Below, piece by piece: positions 12,201-27,200 of a stretch of 64,000 nt of DNA (positions within the stretch are counted from its first letter, which is position 1; every line of letters begins with the position of its first letter). Under the pieces are notes generated by a model. That model saw only the letters and a program-made list of their open reading frames with translations, did not search any database and was not told the origin of the DNA. The stretch comes from Paragonimus westermani (taxonomy: Eukaryota; Platyhelminthes; Trematoda; Plagiorchiida; Troglotrematidae). A program made the position numbers and the translations under genes. The stretch is from assembly GCA_008508345.1 (NCBI GenBank), contig QNGE01000832.1, positions 125,331-189,330 on the forward strand, read 5' to 3'.

Positions 12201-15200
12201 TGTAACTGTCTGTGAGAGCGACTTGAGACCGAAATGAAATTAAGGTGCACTCGAAATCAACGAAGAATCCACGAATACAGTGCGAGAGTCTTTCCAACAC
12301 TATGAGCCCTCCTTAATTGAATCACAGACAGACTTGGGATAAGCTGATTTATCAGGCCTATCTAATGTGTTTATGTTAGCTAGTGTTAATTGTCTGTCAG
12401 AATCATGCACATTTTAGGATAAAAGCTTAACAATATTTTTATAAAGTTGTCCTCCAATTCACATCTCAGTGCTCGCCAACTTCGCACTAGTTACTGCTTA
12501 ACTAACGAGGTCAATACCATTAAATTTCATATTGAAGATGTTGGGAACGTATGTGTAATTGGAAGCAAAGTTTTAAAGCAGACTATCGAAGAAGGTCAGC
12601 CAATATCTTTATTTTGATGGAATGACAACAAAATCATCTGTTTGTGGTGCAAACTCAAATCACTTCCTGACGAGCGCATCGGATTCATTTTTGATGTTCA
12701 GAGGTACCGTAATAAGTGTCAGTGGTTGTTACGGTCTCCTCTTCAAACTAGACGGTAGTAATGTACGCTGTCAGACATTACGACCTTAGGACAACATTCG
12801 TGATTTACGTAAAGTAAGCCATTCATAAGTTCATCAGGTCTTGATAAGATGACTCTCAGTAAATAGGAATAACTTCGGGTTTGTGCGCATATGTGGGGTT
12901 TTTCTATAAGTAAGAAATTTCTACAAAATGATTCAAACTAACCTTCACGAGTACGGTGCCAATACTGGTGTCCAAGCTTATATTCAGTATATGCACAGGT
13001 TCTAACAACGTGGGTGTCTGCGTAAAACGAAGTTGGCTTTGCCGACTCAAGTCTTTTCCCGCAATTACATCCTGGTCAGATGATTCGCTCGATGTAACCA
13101 CAAAGCGCGGTTTGTTGTCATTTAGGTCCAACACGTGAATGGTGAGTGTGATCATGCTAGACAAACGTGTTGGCGTTCCATTATCCTCAGCAATAACATC
13201 AACCATAACCATCGGAAATTGTTCCCTGTCCAAAATGCCGTAGATTTTAATTTGACCATCTTGTGTAATCTGTTGTAATGGACAAAATGAGAGACACTTA
13301 AGCAATGAACGTGAATATTGTTCTAAATTAGAGCTGCACCTTTGTGTGCACAAAAGAGTTGTGAAATGTTAGCTACCACACAGCAGGGAATAAAATATCC
13401 ACACGTTCTGATTGTTTACATACGTGAATAACAATGCCTCAGCAGGCCTACAATTGACAATCAAGTGACAAAACTGAGAGTAAGTGACGCTAAGGAGGTT
13501 TGCGTCAAGTCGACATGAAGTAGAAGTTTGCAATCAGCTGTGATTAACACACTATGTTATCAAAAGTTCATTACTGATTTTCTGTGTCCAGAACGCGTGA
13601 CAACAAACATGTAATCTAGCACCCATATATTTTTCTGACCATTGTGTTACTCAGTAAATGTGATTTTGAAAATAATGTGACATAGCCTTGATATTCCAGG
13701 TCTAAATTTAGTGAACAGCATGTGACTGATTTTCATTTTCTACCACAGTTTATTACCAAAAAGTAAATTTCGTCCAGTTATTGCAGTCATAGCTTGGTTG
13801 GGCTGTGTTCGGACCCCGGGCAAGCAAAAAGAGCACATCTTTGCCAGAGTAAGATGGTCACATTAAACATAGCTTGTGAAGCTGACGGTGGAGGAGTGAC
13901 CATTTTAGTTTAGGAGGCCAAATATGAATTAACAGTGTATATGGTTGATTGTCCTCATGGCAACTGATCTTAACCTGCTCACTTTAATGTATATATATCT
14001 CAAACAAACAAAATATGATGGTCTTGACATCATATCAATGCATGTGGCAGAACTGTTTGTCGTAGGTTCTCTGCCAGGATATCCGAACGCCGAAGAATAC
14101 CTTGGTGAAGCATGGGCTTTCACTAAAACTAACAATACATACATTTTACGCTGACTTGAGGGATTTCGTGTTTATTATTCACACAGTCTAATATGGCCAA
14201 ATACCCCATTTCATAATGTAGATTCGCAATTTGAATTTACCACTAGTTTTGGTTGCATAGCGTACTATGAAACTAAATCTAGCTGATTAAACCAGATTCT
14301 TCCAACTCATAATTTCTAACATGACGTAAAATGTGTTGTAATCGGATTGGTTTATGAACAAATATGTACGCCACAAAATAGCTGTGAACTGTGTAAAAGA
14401 ATTTTTATGTTCTGACCTTTAAGATGGGAAACGAGGACAAACAAAGTGCAATTTCTACCTCGGTTTAAAATCTTACTGTTTATTATAAGCGAATGAAACA
14501 AGCACGGTTTCATCAGAAAGAAAAACACTATCCGTTCGTGTTTGACTACAAAAACCATTGAGGAACTCAACGCAACCACTTACGTTGACACAGGTGAGCT
14601 TTTAAATACCAATGTGTTCACTGTAATCTCCTTTCTCACTGTGACTTTTTGAAAATGCTTTGGCTTGCTATTAAACATTCGCAGCTTGTGTTGCACGTAT
14701 TCAGTAGATTATTTGTGTATCAAGTTGTACATATATATTGCGAATATGTAAACCATACTTCTAGGCACATTAGACAAACTAATAATTGGCATTTGTGTAG
14801 GAAGATTATATTAATGGTGGCTTACTGTTTCGAACGTTTTTGTTTTATTGTTATCCATTACGTGGTTTTATCTTGTCGTTTTATGACGCTTACCTTCGGT
14901 CGGCTTCATTAGTACCATGATCACATAGTTTCAGATAGCAGAATACAACACCCGTTTGAACAAATGCTGACTGTTTAGGTTGCTCGTTCGAACGGCATGG
15001 TCTGATTGCCATTGGATCGATTCATAATTAACGGTTTTTACAAACAGTTCATTTACAAAGCAGCCTCACTGCCTGACAACAAAGTTTTCGGCTGCCAGTT
15101 TTCATTGTTCGCGTTGGCCTTCCTTTAGCAATTCACCCGGTGTGTTACTCAATGAATATCAGAGGTACAATGAGAAGTTGGTTAAGTGTAGTTCTAATAT

Positions 15201-18200
15201 AAGGTTTCGATGATTTTTAAGTAGCCTTGTAGTCCAACACGCCATCTGGGTTCATTTAGTTTCTCCGCTTCTTAGAAGGAAACTGATGCTGAAATTTACA
15301 TTTTCATTTCCTTAGATTTGACAAGGGTGTTGAACTAGTTACCAGTTACTACTAGTTATCAATGATGTATTCTAGTCGGTTTTGACAGAATTTTCGAAGA
15401 TGTTATACTACGGTTTACTCCTAGACAGCAAGTGTTTCATAGCAATAACACCAAACTGTTATGTCGATGAAGATAGACCGATTGCTGCAAAACTGCACTT
15501 GCTTGGAAATGATGTTTTCAATCATTCTGTCCCAACTGATACATACATGTGCGGAGTCAATTTGCATGATCAATGGACGTCTCGGAATGATTGACGAGGT
15601 GATCGATAGGGTGCCTGGTTTTTCATGTCAAAGTGTGTTTTCTTCAGCTGTTCATCACAACACCACAGAAAACCGCATCAAATAAAACTATGCGAGATAT
15701 TAGCAGTTAATCGAGGACTGTTTCATTGCTGTTGCAAGAACGCAGTCGGTTAGATAGCGATGAACAAATGGATTACTTGACCTATATATCTGTGGCAACG
15801 AATAACCCATATCCATTGAGGTCGACTGTTGGTTACTCTTACGGATCAAGTAAGTCTCCATAATTCGATCTAGAACTTGTTGACTAACGGTGGCAACTCG
15901 TGTCTCATAAAATAACATTACTTTCGTAGTTAACTGGTTATTCACAGTGTTAATGTAGATGGTAGCGTTTTAATGATTTCAGTACACAGAAGCGAACACC
16001 ATCTGGTTCGCTTTTCTAATGAAGTTAAACACTGGACTATAAAATAACCCCTTTGTTGTCCTATTGTTATGTACAACTGCCTACATCCCAAGAGCACATA
16101 TTTAACGTCATTGGTTGTACGTTTACTAACGTTTGTAACCAGCTTTAAATGTTGATATGACTGACTAGATTGAAACAAGACTGAAGACAATACACAATAC
16201 AGTCATGAAAACTGAGAACGGTGTCCAACCAAACGCTTTTGCCGTTGGCTGGCTAGCAAATAAAACGGCTGAGTAATTAGAGTATAATTAGATGTAAAAT
16301 AGAGTTCTTTGAACCAAGTATTCAATAGTGTAAGAACATAGAATGTCCGTAGCTGTTAACATTTGTTCCTCATAAGGCAAACGCAGAAATTATTGAATAG
16401 GTGTAATTATGATACAGCGGTAGGGATATGCATTAAACTTAATGTATGATACGCAAAGTGCTATAGTCTGAAGTAGAACGTCGGCAGGTTTTGCATACAA
16501 ACCATTGACGTTCCAGTCAAAGCGAATGGCTCTGCGTGGTCAAAAAAGTCAATTTCATTCATGTACTGTTTCACAATCGAGTGGACTGGGTTTCTGGCGG
16601 TTTTTCATGCTGCGAAACTTTCTACATCAACAACCAGTTAGGGATGTGTTCCGTCCTATGTGTCAAACTCTAATGATATTACCGTTGTCACGTATGTAAC
16701 TGACCAATCTAAAAGAGCCATCAGTTAGTCACAAAATGTCCTTTTTGAATACTGACGAGCTGTTGGTTATGTTTAAGCGGCTGACTCGTGTGCAAGTACA
16801 TTGAAGATCAGGAAGAAATCATACACGCGAACATTCACGGTCACTGTTGTCCGATTTCGCCTTATGTCGTATCTTCACGACGAACAGGTGACTCAGAATC
16901 TGTGGTCATTTACGCGTCACTTTATTTGAAAAGCTGTGTGCTATTCCTACCTGCACCAGATTTGAACCTGGTCTTTCTGATACTGTGTGATCAGGTGCAA
17001 AATGATTCCGTAGTCCGGACGATTGATCGTTGGAGGTGGCAATTCGATAGCTGACAGAACCGTTCCGTCCCAAATCGGCGTCAGTGGCGTTGAGAGATCC
17101 TAGGATTTGATGGATTGTAGAAGACCCGTAACTTTCTACAACCTGTAATCAACGATCAGCAGAGAAGTGAGCACAATGAAACAATGCGTCTTCAATTTGC
17201 TGATTAATAACGAATTATAGGTCAACGATATGGAATTTAGCCAATTCAACAGTAACCTGTCAAACTCCTGGCACATCTATAACCAACAAAATAATGGATT
17301 AGTAGTGTTTGCAATGAAAATGTATCTTGACAGGTGTATCCATGATTAGTGGTTTGCTAATAACCACTATTGTATAGTAATTTTTATTTAGTTAGATAGA
17401 TTGAAGACTAGACAAGATTACAGCCCTGGTAATGTAGGAAAATTGAGTCCCCATCGCAATATTCTTGAGTTCTCGTGAATGGCCGTTGTAGACGCAAAAC
17501 CGGCAATATCGATCTATTGGGTTGGCTTGAAATTCGCCTCCATGAATTTTAATGACTTTCAGTTGAGAAGGACCACTTCGTAGCTATGAAAAAATATCAC
17601 CAATACACAAACAACTCCTGATACAGAGGCACAGCAACAAATCACATTCTAACCACATTACGTCAGACGTGGTTATTTACACAACCAAGGCGCCGATTCA
17701 AAAATAAGGAAGAAGAAAATATTTGAAGGTTAGCCTCATATGAATAGGCTATAGCGTCTTTGTTGGTCTGTACTGTATTAACGTTATGATATTGATTTCG
17801 TAATGAGATTGAACTAGCGGTCTTTTGATTGAAAAACTTTCAGTCACTTTGAGCTGACACACAGGCTGCCACCAATGCAACCGCGGTCTTTCGGTACCAG
17901 TCAACTAAAAACAGTGATCATCTGCTACTTCCAAATTATTTGTAAGTGGTTATTGAAACAAGGTATTAGGACGTGTGCACGAGTTAAAGACAAGATTGTG
18001 AAATGTAGTATTGAATTCGCCAATGAGGAAGCAACATGGTTTCTGTCCAATTGCAATCGTTATTGCGAACTTGTTTGTTTCCCTGTAAAAGGGGGTATTA
18101 TATTACTAACAAACGGAAGTTACCCAAAGTTGTTTCCTGTTTTTCGACGCACTGGATAAGCATGCGACAAACTTCACGTTTTTTTAAATATTGAATATGT

Positions 18201-21200
18201 TCTGATTATGTTGCGACATGTCCGCTTATGTCATCCGATTGCCTTGCCTGTACGGTGCTGGGTAATTTCATGCAACGGATTAAAATTTTATGTTGACTGT
18301 TTTCAAGACAAACAGATACTAGGCAACGCAATATGTTTTCCAAAGTTAGCGCTTATGATAACCATCGTTTTACAGAACCGTTGCACTGGGATTCCAAAAC
18401 AGAACTGGAGAAGTACCGTCTATCGTCGTTCGACTATATGTCGAAATGGTCATTTAGTTGCGTGGCGGCCATTTTTTCAAGTATTTCTGATAGTTCACTA
18501 ATCTTAAGCAGGTATCAGTTTCACTAACCATGTGATTAATTAACATTAACTAGTTGCACCCGAAGTATGGAAACTATGCAACGTACAGCAAACAAATTAC
18601 TTGTAAAATGTCGATTGGTTTCTTTGTTTGTGTTGGGTTGTACATTACAGTCGGCATACATGCAACCGTAAACTTGTGCTGTTTAATAATCAGTTTGTTG
18701 GAAAAATGATGAACCAACGTTGTCACCTTTCAATCTTTGCATGGAATCTATTCTTGTTTTCACAAATTAACGTTCACTCCAATATGAAAACACTATTTGT
18801 CATGCTGTTCATTGAGGTACTTGCGGCCCATACGGTAACAACGCACGTGCTCTGTGAACTTTAAATAATAAAAACGATTCATACGTTCAAAGTTTATTCT
18901 TTTTCAAATGAAATATTCTTATTCAGAAGCTTGTGGTTGAATGATGAACCATATCATGAGTTCCTACGCTTGACCGAGCACAAACGTGGTTGACAGGTGA
19001 ATCTGTGTGTGAAACAGCTTCCGTTGACAGGCTGTTCTACAGTACGTTGGGGGGACTTTCGATGGTACAAGGAGAGCGAAGACACACCAGTGTAAAACAT
19101 GAAATTAAATGCAATGGTGTTACACACTTTTTTACGCGTTTGTTTTAGTTTTGGAATAAGTAAACCAACACGTACCGTTTGAGCCTCTGGTTTTGAACAT
19201 AACGCTTTGCTGGGTGATGGGGACTTTTGCTGCCTGAGCTACTCGAACCCTATACAGTTAATGATTTATATCAGTTTAACAGACAGGAGGTTCCATCAAA
19301 GAAGTGTTGTTCGTTCATACGTTAGTGTGAGTACGAGGATGGAAGTCCAACTGTTTTTATTGTGCTGCACTTCTCATAAACAGTTCATTCTAACAGACTT
19401 GAGACGTACGAAAGTTTGTGTTGTAGAAGGGTTTGACACATTTCTTAACGCTAACAGTCAAAACGCCTAATATACACATGTACCAAATCACAAAGAACAC
19501 ATGAATGACCAAAGCACCCTGACGTTTATAAGTAAATTTTTCACATCGTAGAGTAATCACTTCAATTGGTAAGTAGCTACTTCCCATATAAATGGGAGAT
19601 TCTCCATAATTTTTTGGCTGGACTATCTGTGCAGAAGATTTATTCGTGGGTTCATCAGAATTAGAAAAAACAAAGGTTATTGGGTCATTTATGATACTTT
19701 CCGCATGCAACTAGTCTGAGACATAGTTGTAATCGTGAACCTCATAAACTTGCAGTGTCCACCTTGCACTTGGTTCTGCCAAATTAAGTGATACGATATA
19801 CGTGAAAGAGTAGACGAAGACACAGAGAATATACACGTTTTCCGTTATTGATGAGTTGCACAAGCACCAAGCAACAGGTGATCAATTAGCTATTCACGAG
19901 AACACTATCAGCTTATGTAAAGTATGTTAATGCATTTTGTAACCCAATGCTTTCCATACAGTCTAATGAGGAGAGTTCTGACCAGAGCATGATGTAAATT
20001 ATGTGAAGTTGATTTGGGTTAGTGTTTTTCCACATAATATCAGTAATTTGTTTATGAGTAACAGTAACTTTTTAAACCTAATCCACGGCTGATTAGGTGG
20101 GGCTGTACGATAGCAGCCAGGTACCATAACTATTAACTCAGTCCGCTATGAATAACTTTTCGAAGCTCACACCTGGTTAAGGATTCAGTCGCCTTAGACT
20201 AGATACCACTCACGTAGGGTAGAATTTTTCACGACTAAGTGAACTCTGAAGCCAGTCAGCCTTCATCTTTTGAACTGAGTCGCTGGACTATAGCTTAGAT
20301 GGTGCGAAGGGTAGGGCAACGGTCGGTGCCAACAGTTATGAATGATGTTCAACCCATTTCAATCGTAGTTCACTGCTACCAATCGATAATAAAAATATCG
20401 CTGGAAACTTTAATGATTTCTGCGAATTCAACGTGGAGGGAAGTGTTGATCAAGATGACGCTGATTGTATTTAACTGCACAGTTACTTTTTCTCATCCTC
20501 TGGTAGTCAGTTAATCCAAATATTTTCGACTGAGGATTTGTTTGTCTACGTTGCCGAGCTTAATATAACGTCAGTGGTTCGGTGGGGGACAAGATTGTTC
20601 CACTAGATGCACCCGGAGACCATATCTCTTTAACTTGGTTTGAATAGGCACTACTGACAGGCACTAACAAGGGAGAAACTTTATAATAATGCTTCTGTAT
20701 ACGAAGTTGTGTAAAAGAATTGTGGCGGATACGGAATTTTTAAAACATTCTGAGTGATGCACACTTCCTGTGATCAGAATCCTTTGATACTCAGCGGTAG
20801 TTCCACTGCGATTGCCTCTAAATCAACCTGTTTGCTTTTTGTATTTATTATTAATAATTGATGTTCAAATTGTGCTTTACGCTTTTTTTGTGACTAACTT
20901 CTGGTGAGTTGCTAGAGCACAGACATATTGTAAAGACTGACAGATGAGTTTTCTATTTAGGTCGGGTTTCACGGAAACAGCGTATATCTGTAGCATATTT
21001 ATCTTTAGCGCAGACAGTCGTGCTTTGGCTACGAACACAACGTTAGTTGTATTAATTCTGTTGAAGAAGGGTTTTTCAGGTAGAACGCATAATTTAGTGT
21101 GGGTGACGTTTTCAGAAAGTGTGAAAATTCTTTTCCAGTACACCCAAATCTGAACTGCGAATGACGATTTTTAAACCTTTCCAAACGATGCTTTTATTCT

Positions 21201-24200
21201 GACGGTGACAAACATACAACACTTTCGTATTTGCAGATTAAACACTAGACAGCAGAACCTGCCTCTTTGGAACAATACCAAACTCATCGATTTAACTGAC
21301 ACCTTTGTTAGTGTCCCGGCAGTTGACAATAAGCATTCCAAAATCCTCCACTTACAGAAACTGACACATCGATAAACTACGGAAAAGGTGAAAGGTATGT
21401 GGTACACTAGTGAGCATACAATTCCGGAAGTTTCTTTCAAGCACCCTAGATGCGTTGCTTAGGCAATAACAAATTGTGTGCTTCTTATGCAACTAGAGTT
21501 TGAAGTGAGTTTTCAGTTAAAAACACTTCTATTTTTCTCACTTTCTCTGTAGGTTTCTGCTAGTGATATTTTTGATATTCGAATGGGTGAGGCATGAACG
21601 GAACAAGAAAAATTGTCCAAAAAATGTTTGTAGTGTTATAGTTCAATTGTGATTTTCAATAGCTACGGGTTCAGTCGCGTCATAAGATTAGGATAGTTGG
21701 ATTGTTGAAATCGAAACACAACACTTTAGTCTTGTACAACAAAGCTTGAGTTCGAGAGAATAAGCGATGAATGTTAGATTTTACACAATCAAGGCAAGGC
21801 TGAGCTGACATTTAATCCTTGTTACGGATTGAGTGGTGACAAAGCGTTTGTTGGACGGTGTCCTCAATCACCCTTTACATACTAGTAACACTGACAGTGT
21901 TCACAGTTCACGAACTCGAAAACTGTGTGACCTAAAACACAACCTTCTCAACTCAAATCATTCATACAGTCTGTTTACGCTTAATTGTTGAGATCATCTG
22001 CCCAGTTTGTCCAACGGACTCGAGGGTACGTACCTCAAAAAGAATTCTCAACATACTTTTTGTCAATTGTTTACAGACTTCCAAGCACAAAGAAAAACCG
22101 GACGATGATGAATGTGCACACAGTGTTCAGTTACAAAAAGCGAATGTAATTTGGGGACGAGAGGTACAACAGTATGCAATGCAGCGATCATCAATTAATT
22201 GTAAAACGTAGTTTTTATGTTCCCTGTGAAGCAAGTTGACATTCGGTGCTTCTTCTCTATTCGGTACCGTGATATTTTAACTGGAATGGAATAAGCGAAG
22301 TTGTTTATCAAACGAGAAAGTCTGCACTTAAATTAGAAGAGCTAACGTTACCCAGGTGTCGAACGGTTTGAACACTTGAACATATTTAAACCGATAGATA
22401 GCTCTACGAGTGTTGTAATTAGATTAACCATCACTGTACTTAAAACGTGTCACATTTGAGAACAGCAACAGGTTAACTGACATGGATGAGAGGGTTACGT
22501 AAACAGATTTGACGAGATTTCCACGATAAGTGTGGTTCCAGTTAAATGTCCTCAGATTCGAGAAGGTTGTACACAGAAAAGTTCTTGCTTGCAATGTACA
22601 TTGTGGGAATGCCATAATTAAAAATATTAATTGTATTGCTCAGCTTTCAGTTAGGTTGCTTGCAAAGTGTCAGTTGTGTGAGAAGAGAAGAAAATTGATG
22701 CCCACGGTGAGAAGGGAAAAAAATATCCTAATCATCATCTGATGATTTGTCTTGGGCAGAATTAAAATAATTTGGGACGATGTCAGTAAACTACATCTTT
22801 CCCTTCTGAAGCTGAATATTCAGCGAAGTTCCGATGAACAAATAAACGGAACCAGAAATAATGTTGTGCAAGGGTTCGCAAAAATAGCATAGACATCTGG
22901 AGTGGCTCGTAGGATGGTCTAGGAGAATGTGCAGTTGTAAGTTCAGAAGGGATGATACGAAATGATTGACTGGAACTAGATAAAAAGCTTAAGTCAGCCT
23001 ACCGACTGGCTTTCAAATGATGAGGGAAACAATAAGTTTATTGGATTATTGTAGAAAAAACGACGCCTAACGAAGTTTGAAATTCTGTAACTCACAAATA
23101 AAACTACTAGACAAATGTAAAAACAATGTGGCATACGCATGCGGTTACATGGTGAAGGGTGATATAATACTGGGCTGATAGTAGTTTGAGAACCAAATCG
23201 TAAAAAAGGGAAATTATAACTTCAGCTTGCTGATTTCCTACTTGACTACAGCACATTGGCTTTTTACACCGTAAAACCTCGTCGTCTTACCAACAAAAGT
23301 CTATTAAGACCAATGCTTCCAGTTTGAATGTTGGAAAAATCTTTCAAAAACCGTTTACACCTTTATCTTTTAAGGATTGAAAATTCTTTCACGGTTAAGG
23401 TTACAAATGCAGAATAAAATATAAAAAAATTGTATTTGGATGAATGTAAGACTGATTTGCAGAAAACGTTTCTAACCCCAAACTGTGTGGCAGAAAAACC
23501 ATAAGATCAATTCAGAAACCGAAGCTTCAATATGACACATCGTGACATTGTGATGAAACGAAATGCTGTTGAGCAAATAGCACTAATGTAGGTTGTATGT
23601 CCTTATTTCTTAATCTTTTATCGCTTTTCAATTTTTTAATGAGACTGATTCCAAAGAGTGCCAAATTGCAAGACTCTGGAAGGTGAAATGGGGCCCAAAG
23701 ACATTTCAGTAAAGCTTACACGAAATAATGGATAAATACACAATAAAACAAATTGTAGAGGCTGTTACTGTATTTGTCACGTGACGAGACATTACACTGG
23801 AAGAGGTGTGATTGCGAAACAACTCGTCTTCGAATGGACTAGAACTGTAAACGAAAACAGCATGCTTGGAGTTAGATAAGGGGCATACTCTTGAAATACA
23901 AGGCGGAGACACCAAGCTTGTAAGAATGGTTTAAAAATTGCGGTCAGAAACACTACGTTGCACGAGTTAAGCCATGAGGGATTTTGCTACATCTCTACGA
24001 TTGCTCACCACAGACTACTTTTATCAAATCAAAATCATACCGGAAAACAAATTACAGTGGAATGACAGTTGTCTATTGCCTAGGCGGTGGCCATTCTGTG
24101 TATTAAAAAGAAACGGTTTGTTACCCTCTCATTGCCTTGCTATTGACGGTGACTTTGCACCAACGGACTCTTGACATTTCATTGTAAATTGTTTTGCAGT

Positions 24201-27200
24201 TTAGTTTTGATTCGAAACATTTAACAGTTTGTAGTAAACAATCGTAAAGATGCAGCGAAATCTGTTTTGAAATAAATCGCATAACATAACGTTTCTGATT
24301 TCAATTTTCAAATTTTTCACAGGGAAAATCTGCCTTGTATTTGTCAAAACAGCCTTTCATTCTGGTAGAGCATAATCCTTCAACGACGGGAAAGTGAATT
24401 TCAGCAGTAGGTTATACATTGCATCAAAAAAAGTCCCGCTTGGTTCTTGTCATTGAGCGAAAAAGTTGTTGAACTGTATATCGTATGTGACTGTGAACCC
24501 ATACGGATTTCTTTCAATAATCGAGGGGTACGAAAGCATTTCCAAATTAATTGCATATTTGAAGAAAGCACTGTGTTAGTGAGGCGTTTAGCTAGGTTGA
24601 AGTCCGATTCAATTAATATGTAAACTTGCAGTAAGGGTCGAGTTATCAGTTGCTACAGGGAGTAAGCCTTGAAGCGATTCGAAAGACAGCGACTAAAACT
24701 GAAGCACACTAAAGCTGTCACTACACCTCCAGGAAGTTTATTCGTAAATCTTTCTTAATCGACTTGTTTAACTATTTATACACAGACTCAGGTGACACTA
24801 CAGTGTGCTCAGGGTTTGTTAACAGTTTGTCTCATATTTCATTGGGTGGTATGAACTACGAAGGGGGTTATGTTTATTTGATCAGCAACCAACACACCGT
24901 TTGACCACCAGGGTTCCATATGGCAACCTTGGAGTGTTCATCACCAACACACTAGCTTGTTACTTGTTTGATGTGGTTCTTGGTCACAAACACTTCTACG
25001 TTAAACACACAATTTTCGTTACACACCTCTATGCAACTCATCGAGACAACTGACTGTTCGGCACTACCTAGTGTGCTGGACAACACCACAGTGCCTGATT
25101 CACATCAGCACGTCATGCGTTTACTACCTCGCACGTAGGATGATCCTTATTCTCTCCTCTCTTGCACTATCTGTGCAAAACACTATTCGCTGAGTCATCG
25201 TTGATCAGTCCCTTCTTGGCATACCTGAGTCCCGATATTTTACTCTAAGGGTTTATTTTCCGACACGACATTTTAACTTGAATTATTGGGCGTTCATACA
25301 AATCTTTTGATATAAATAAAACAGATACAGAGATTTAGCATTTGTAAACGTTATCCTATCAAATGTGTAAACTTAAGAAGATAAATGTCACGGTGCTTCA
25401 GGGAAATCCAACTGTTCGCGGCAAGCTGATAGAACTAGTCCTCTAATGGTTTTACAACCGTGTCATAGACAGCAGGTGTATGGAGAGTGTTGGTTGTGCC
25501 ACGCGTAATTTAACTCACAATATTCGGGTCCAAAGTAGATTCTCATTAAAATTTGAAGTACAGCATTTCTTTCTAACCGTTCTCTGAAAGAGGCCCTCCA
25601 GCAAAAGCCTAGGATACTTTCACAATCACACTTCTTTTCAAAGGCGGTCTCAGAAGAGACCCTGTAAAATGTTGGAAAAAGTCGTGCTTTCAAGTCCCAG
25701 AAGTACGGTATAACTTACTGGGTGGTTCTCCCTAAAGCAAGGTAGCGAACATCGAGTTCAATTGTAAGAAGCAGCTCAATTTCCGTAACGGAAAATCATG
25801 CGCCACAAATCTACCGATTGCCTGCGACATTTTTGGAAAATGCTTCCTAAGTAGGGCTGATCCTTGACTTTGTCCACCTTGAATTTCTCATATCTCTTAA
25901 CTGAGCATACCACCTTAATTTACTGAGAAATCTCTGCAACTAGGACGTAGATAACCGCTTATTCAAGTGGCAGATGGGCAGCTTAATTGAACATAGGTCC
26001 TTTGTAATGCTTAACGGACGCTCGTTTTATTGGTTCTATTGTAACAGCGACATTTTGAAAGGCTTCCCTGTTGTCAATTCATCTTGGTTCTAGACTGTCT
26101 ACCACCGTGAAGCTATCGATGCCGTCGTACGTAGACGGCAGAAAACTTTGACAAGTTTCAGATTATTTGAAGGATATGAAAACCCAATGAAACTAATTAA
26201 CATTTCTAAACCAGTGACCTATGGAAAGTAACTTGCCGTTGACATTCAACAAAATACAGCCATGCATATTAGCCACCGAAATTGTGTACACTGCGATCTT
26301 GATGTTGTTAGGGTCTACCAGTATGAACGGGCAAATGACACCAAAGGACTCCCAATAATAGGCAACTGAAGGCTGTCTACAACTTGTGTAGCCACGGCCA
26401 AGAAGCACACACGACTTTTACCTTTCGGAAAGCCGTTGTAGACATTCCATCCTCAAAACTTTCCTCTTGTGTTTGTCTCTATAATCTGTGGATATATGGT
26501 AACGAATAAACACGTTTGTTGTTCGCATCTTAGACAGGATCTGGAACTCGCTGACGGTGATCAGAGGCGGGTCACTGAAATATCCCCCAGGGGGTTCGAG
26601 GAAATCACCTATCCGAAGATACTGCTGGACACATTACGGATACCCAGAGAAGACTCACTCCTCACCCACAATAAATTCAGGGTCATATACTTTTTGCTAG
26701 AAAAGACTGAACACCTGAGAAGTCATCAACTGAACCTGGATTGGGAAGTGAGCAGGCCACTTTGTAGACAGAATTCCCTCGCGCATAAAATCCATTTACC
26801 CTGGAACACACTTCCATTCTGTGTGACCACAGCTGAATTGGTGGAGTTTCAGGATTCTATTCAGTATACATATACATAGGGGATAGTTTTACAAGAAAAC
26901 GTCGCTGGACACGATTTCTGCCGATTAATGCAATGGCGAGAACACACAGAAGACATTCCGCCTTGCTCTAACAACCTAACAACCTATACACAACCTGATG
27001 CTGATTGTTTGGTAGGTGTCAAACCATATATTATCAGCGGACACTATAACTGCTAGGTCCATGGTATATCAAGACACGGGATTATCCCCTAGAAATTCAG
27101 TGGTGTCAGGTGAGTTCATAGAATGTTTGACTTCGTGTAAACTATGACGTCACAAGTTTCCCTGGCGAAAGTAATACTTATTTATATAAACGAATTGAGA

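Larger units (their letters stand above)
6929..12942 (-). other. Intron 4 of the protocadherin-like gene
   Basis: This is a 6.0-kb GT-AG intron within EC7. Its main content is the inverted pair of hammerhead-like motifs at 10622-10850. The rest is AT-rich with no supported gene. The minus-strand frame at 6924-7187 begins with a hydrophobic stretch but is out of frame with exon 5 and has no further support. Confidence 0.82.

Noticed and set aside
19390..19710. Minus-strand frame with a hydrophobic stretch near its end
   Set aside because: A single hydrophobic run is not enough; there are no splice sites, homology or partner exons.
26469..26879. 136-codon plus-strand frame
   Set aside because: No family features, signal peptide or nearby splice or poly(A) signals; treated as chance.
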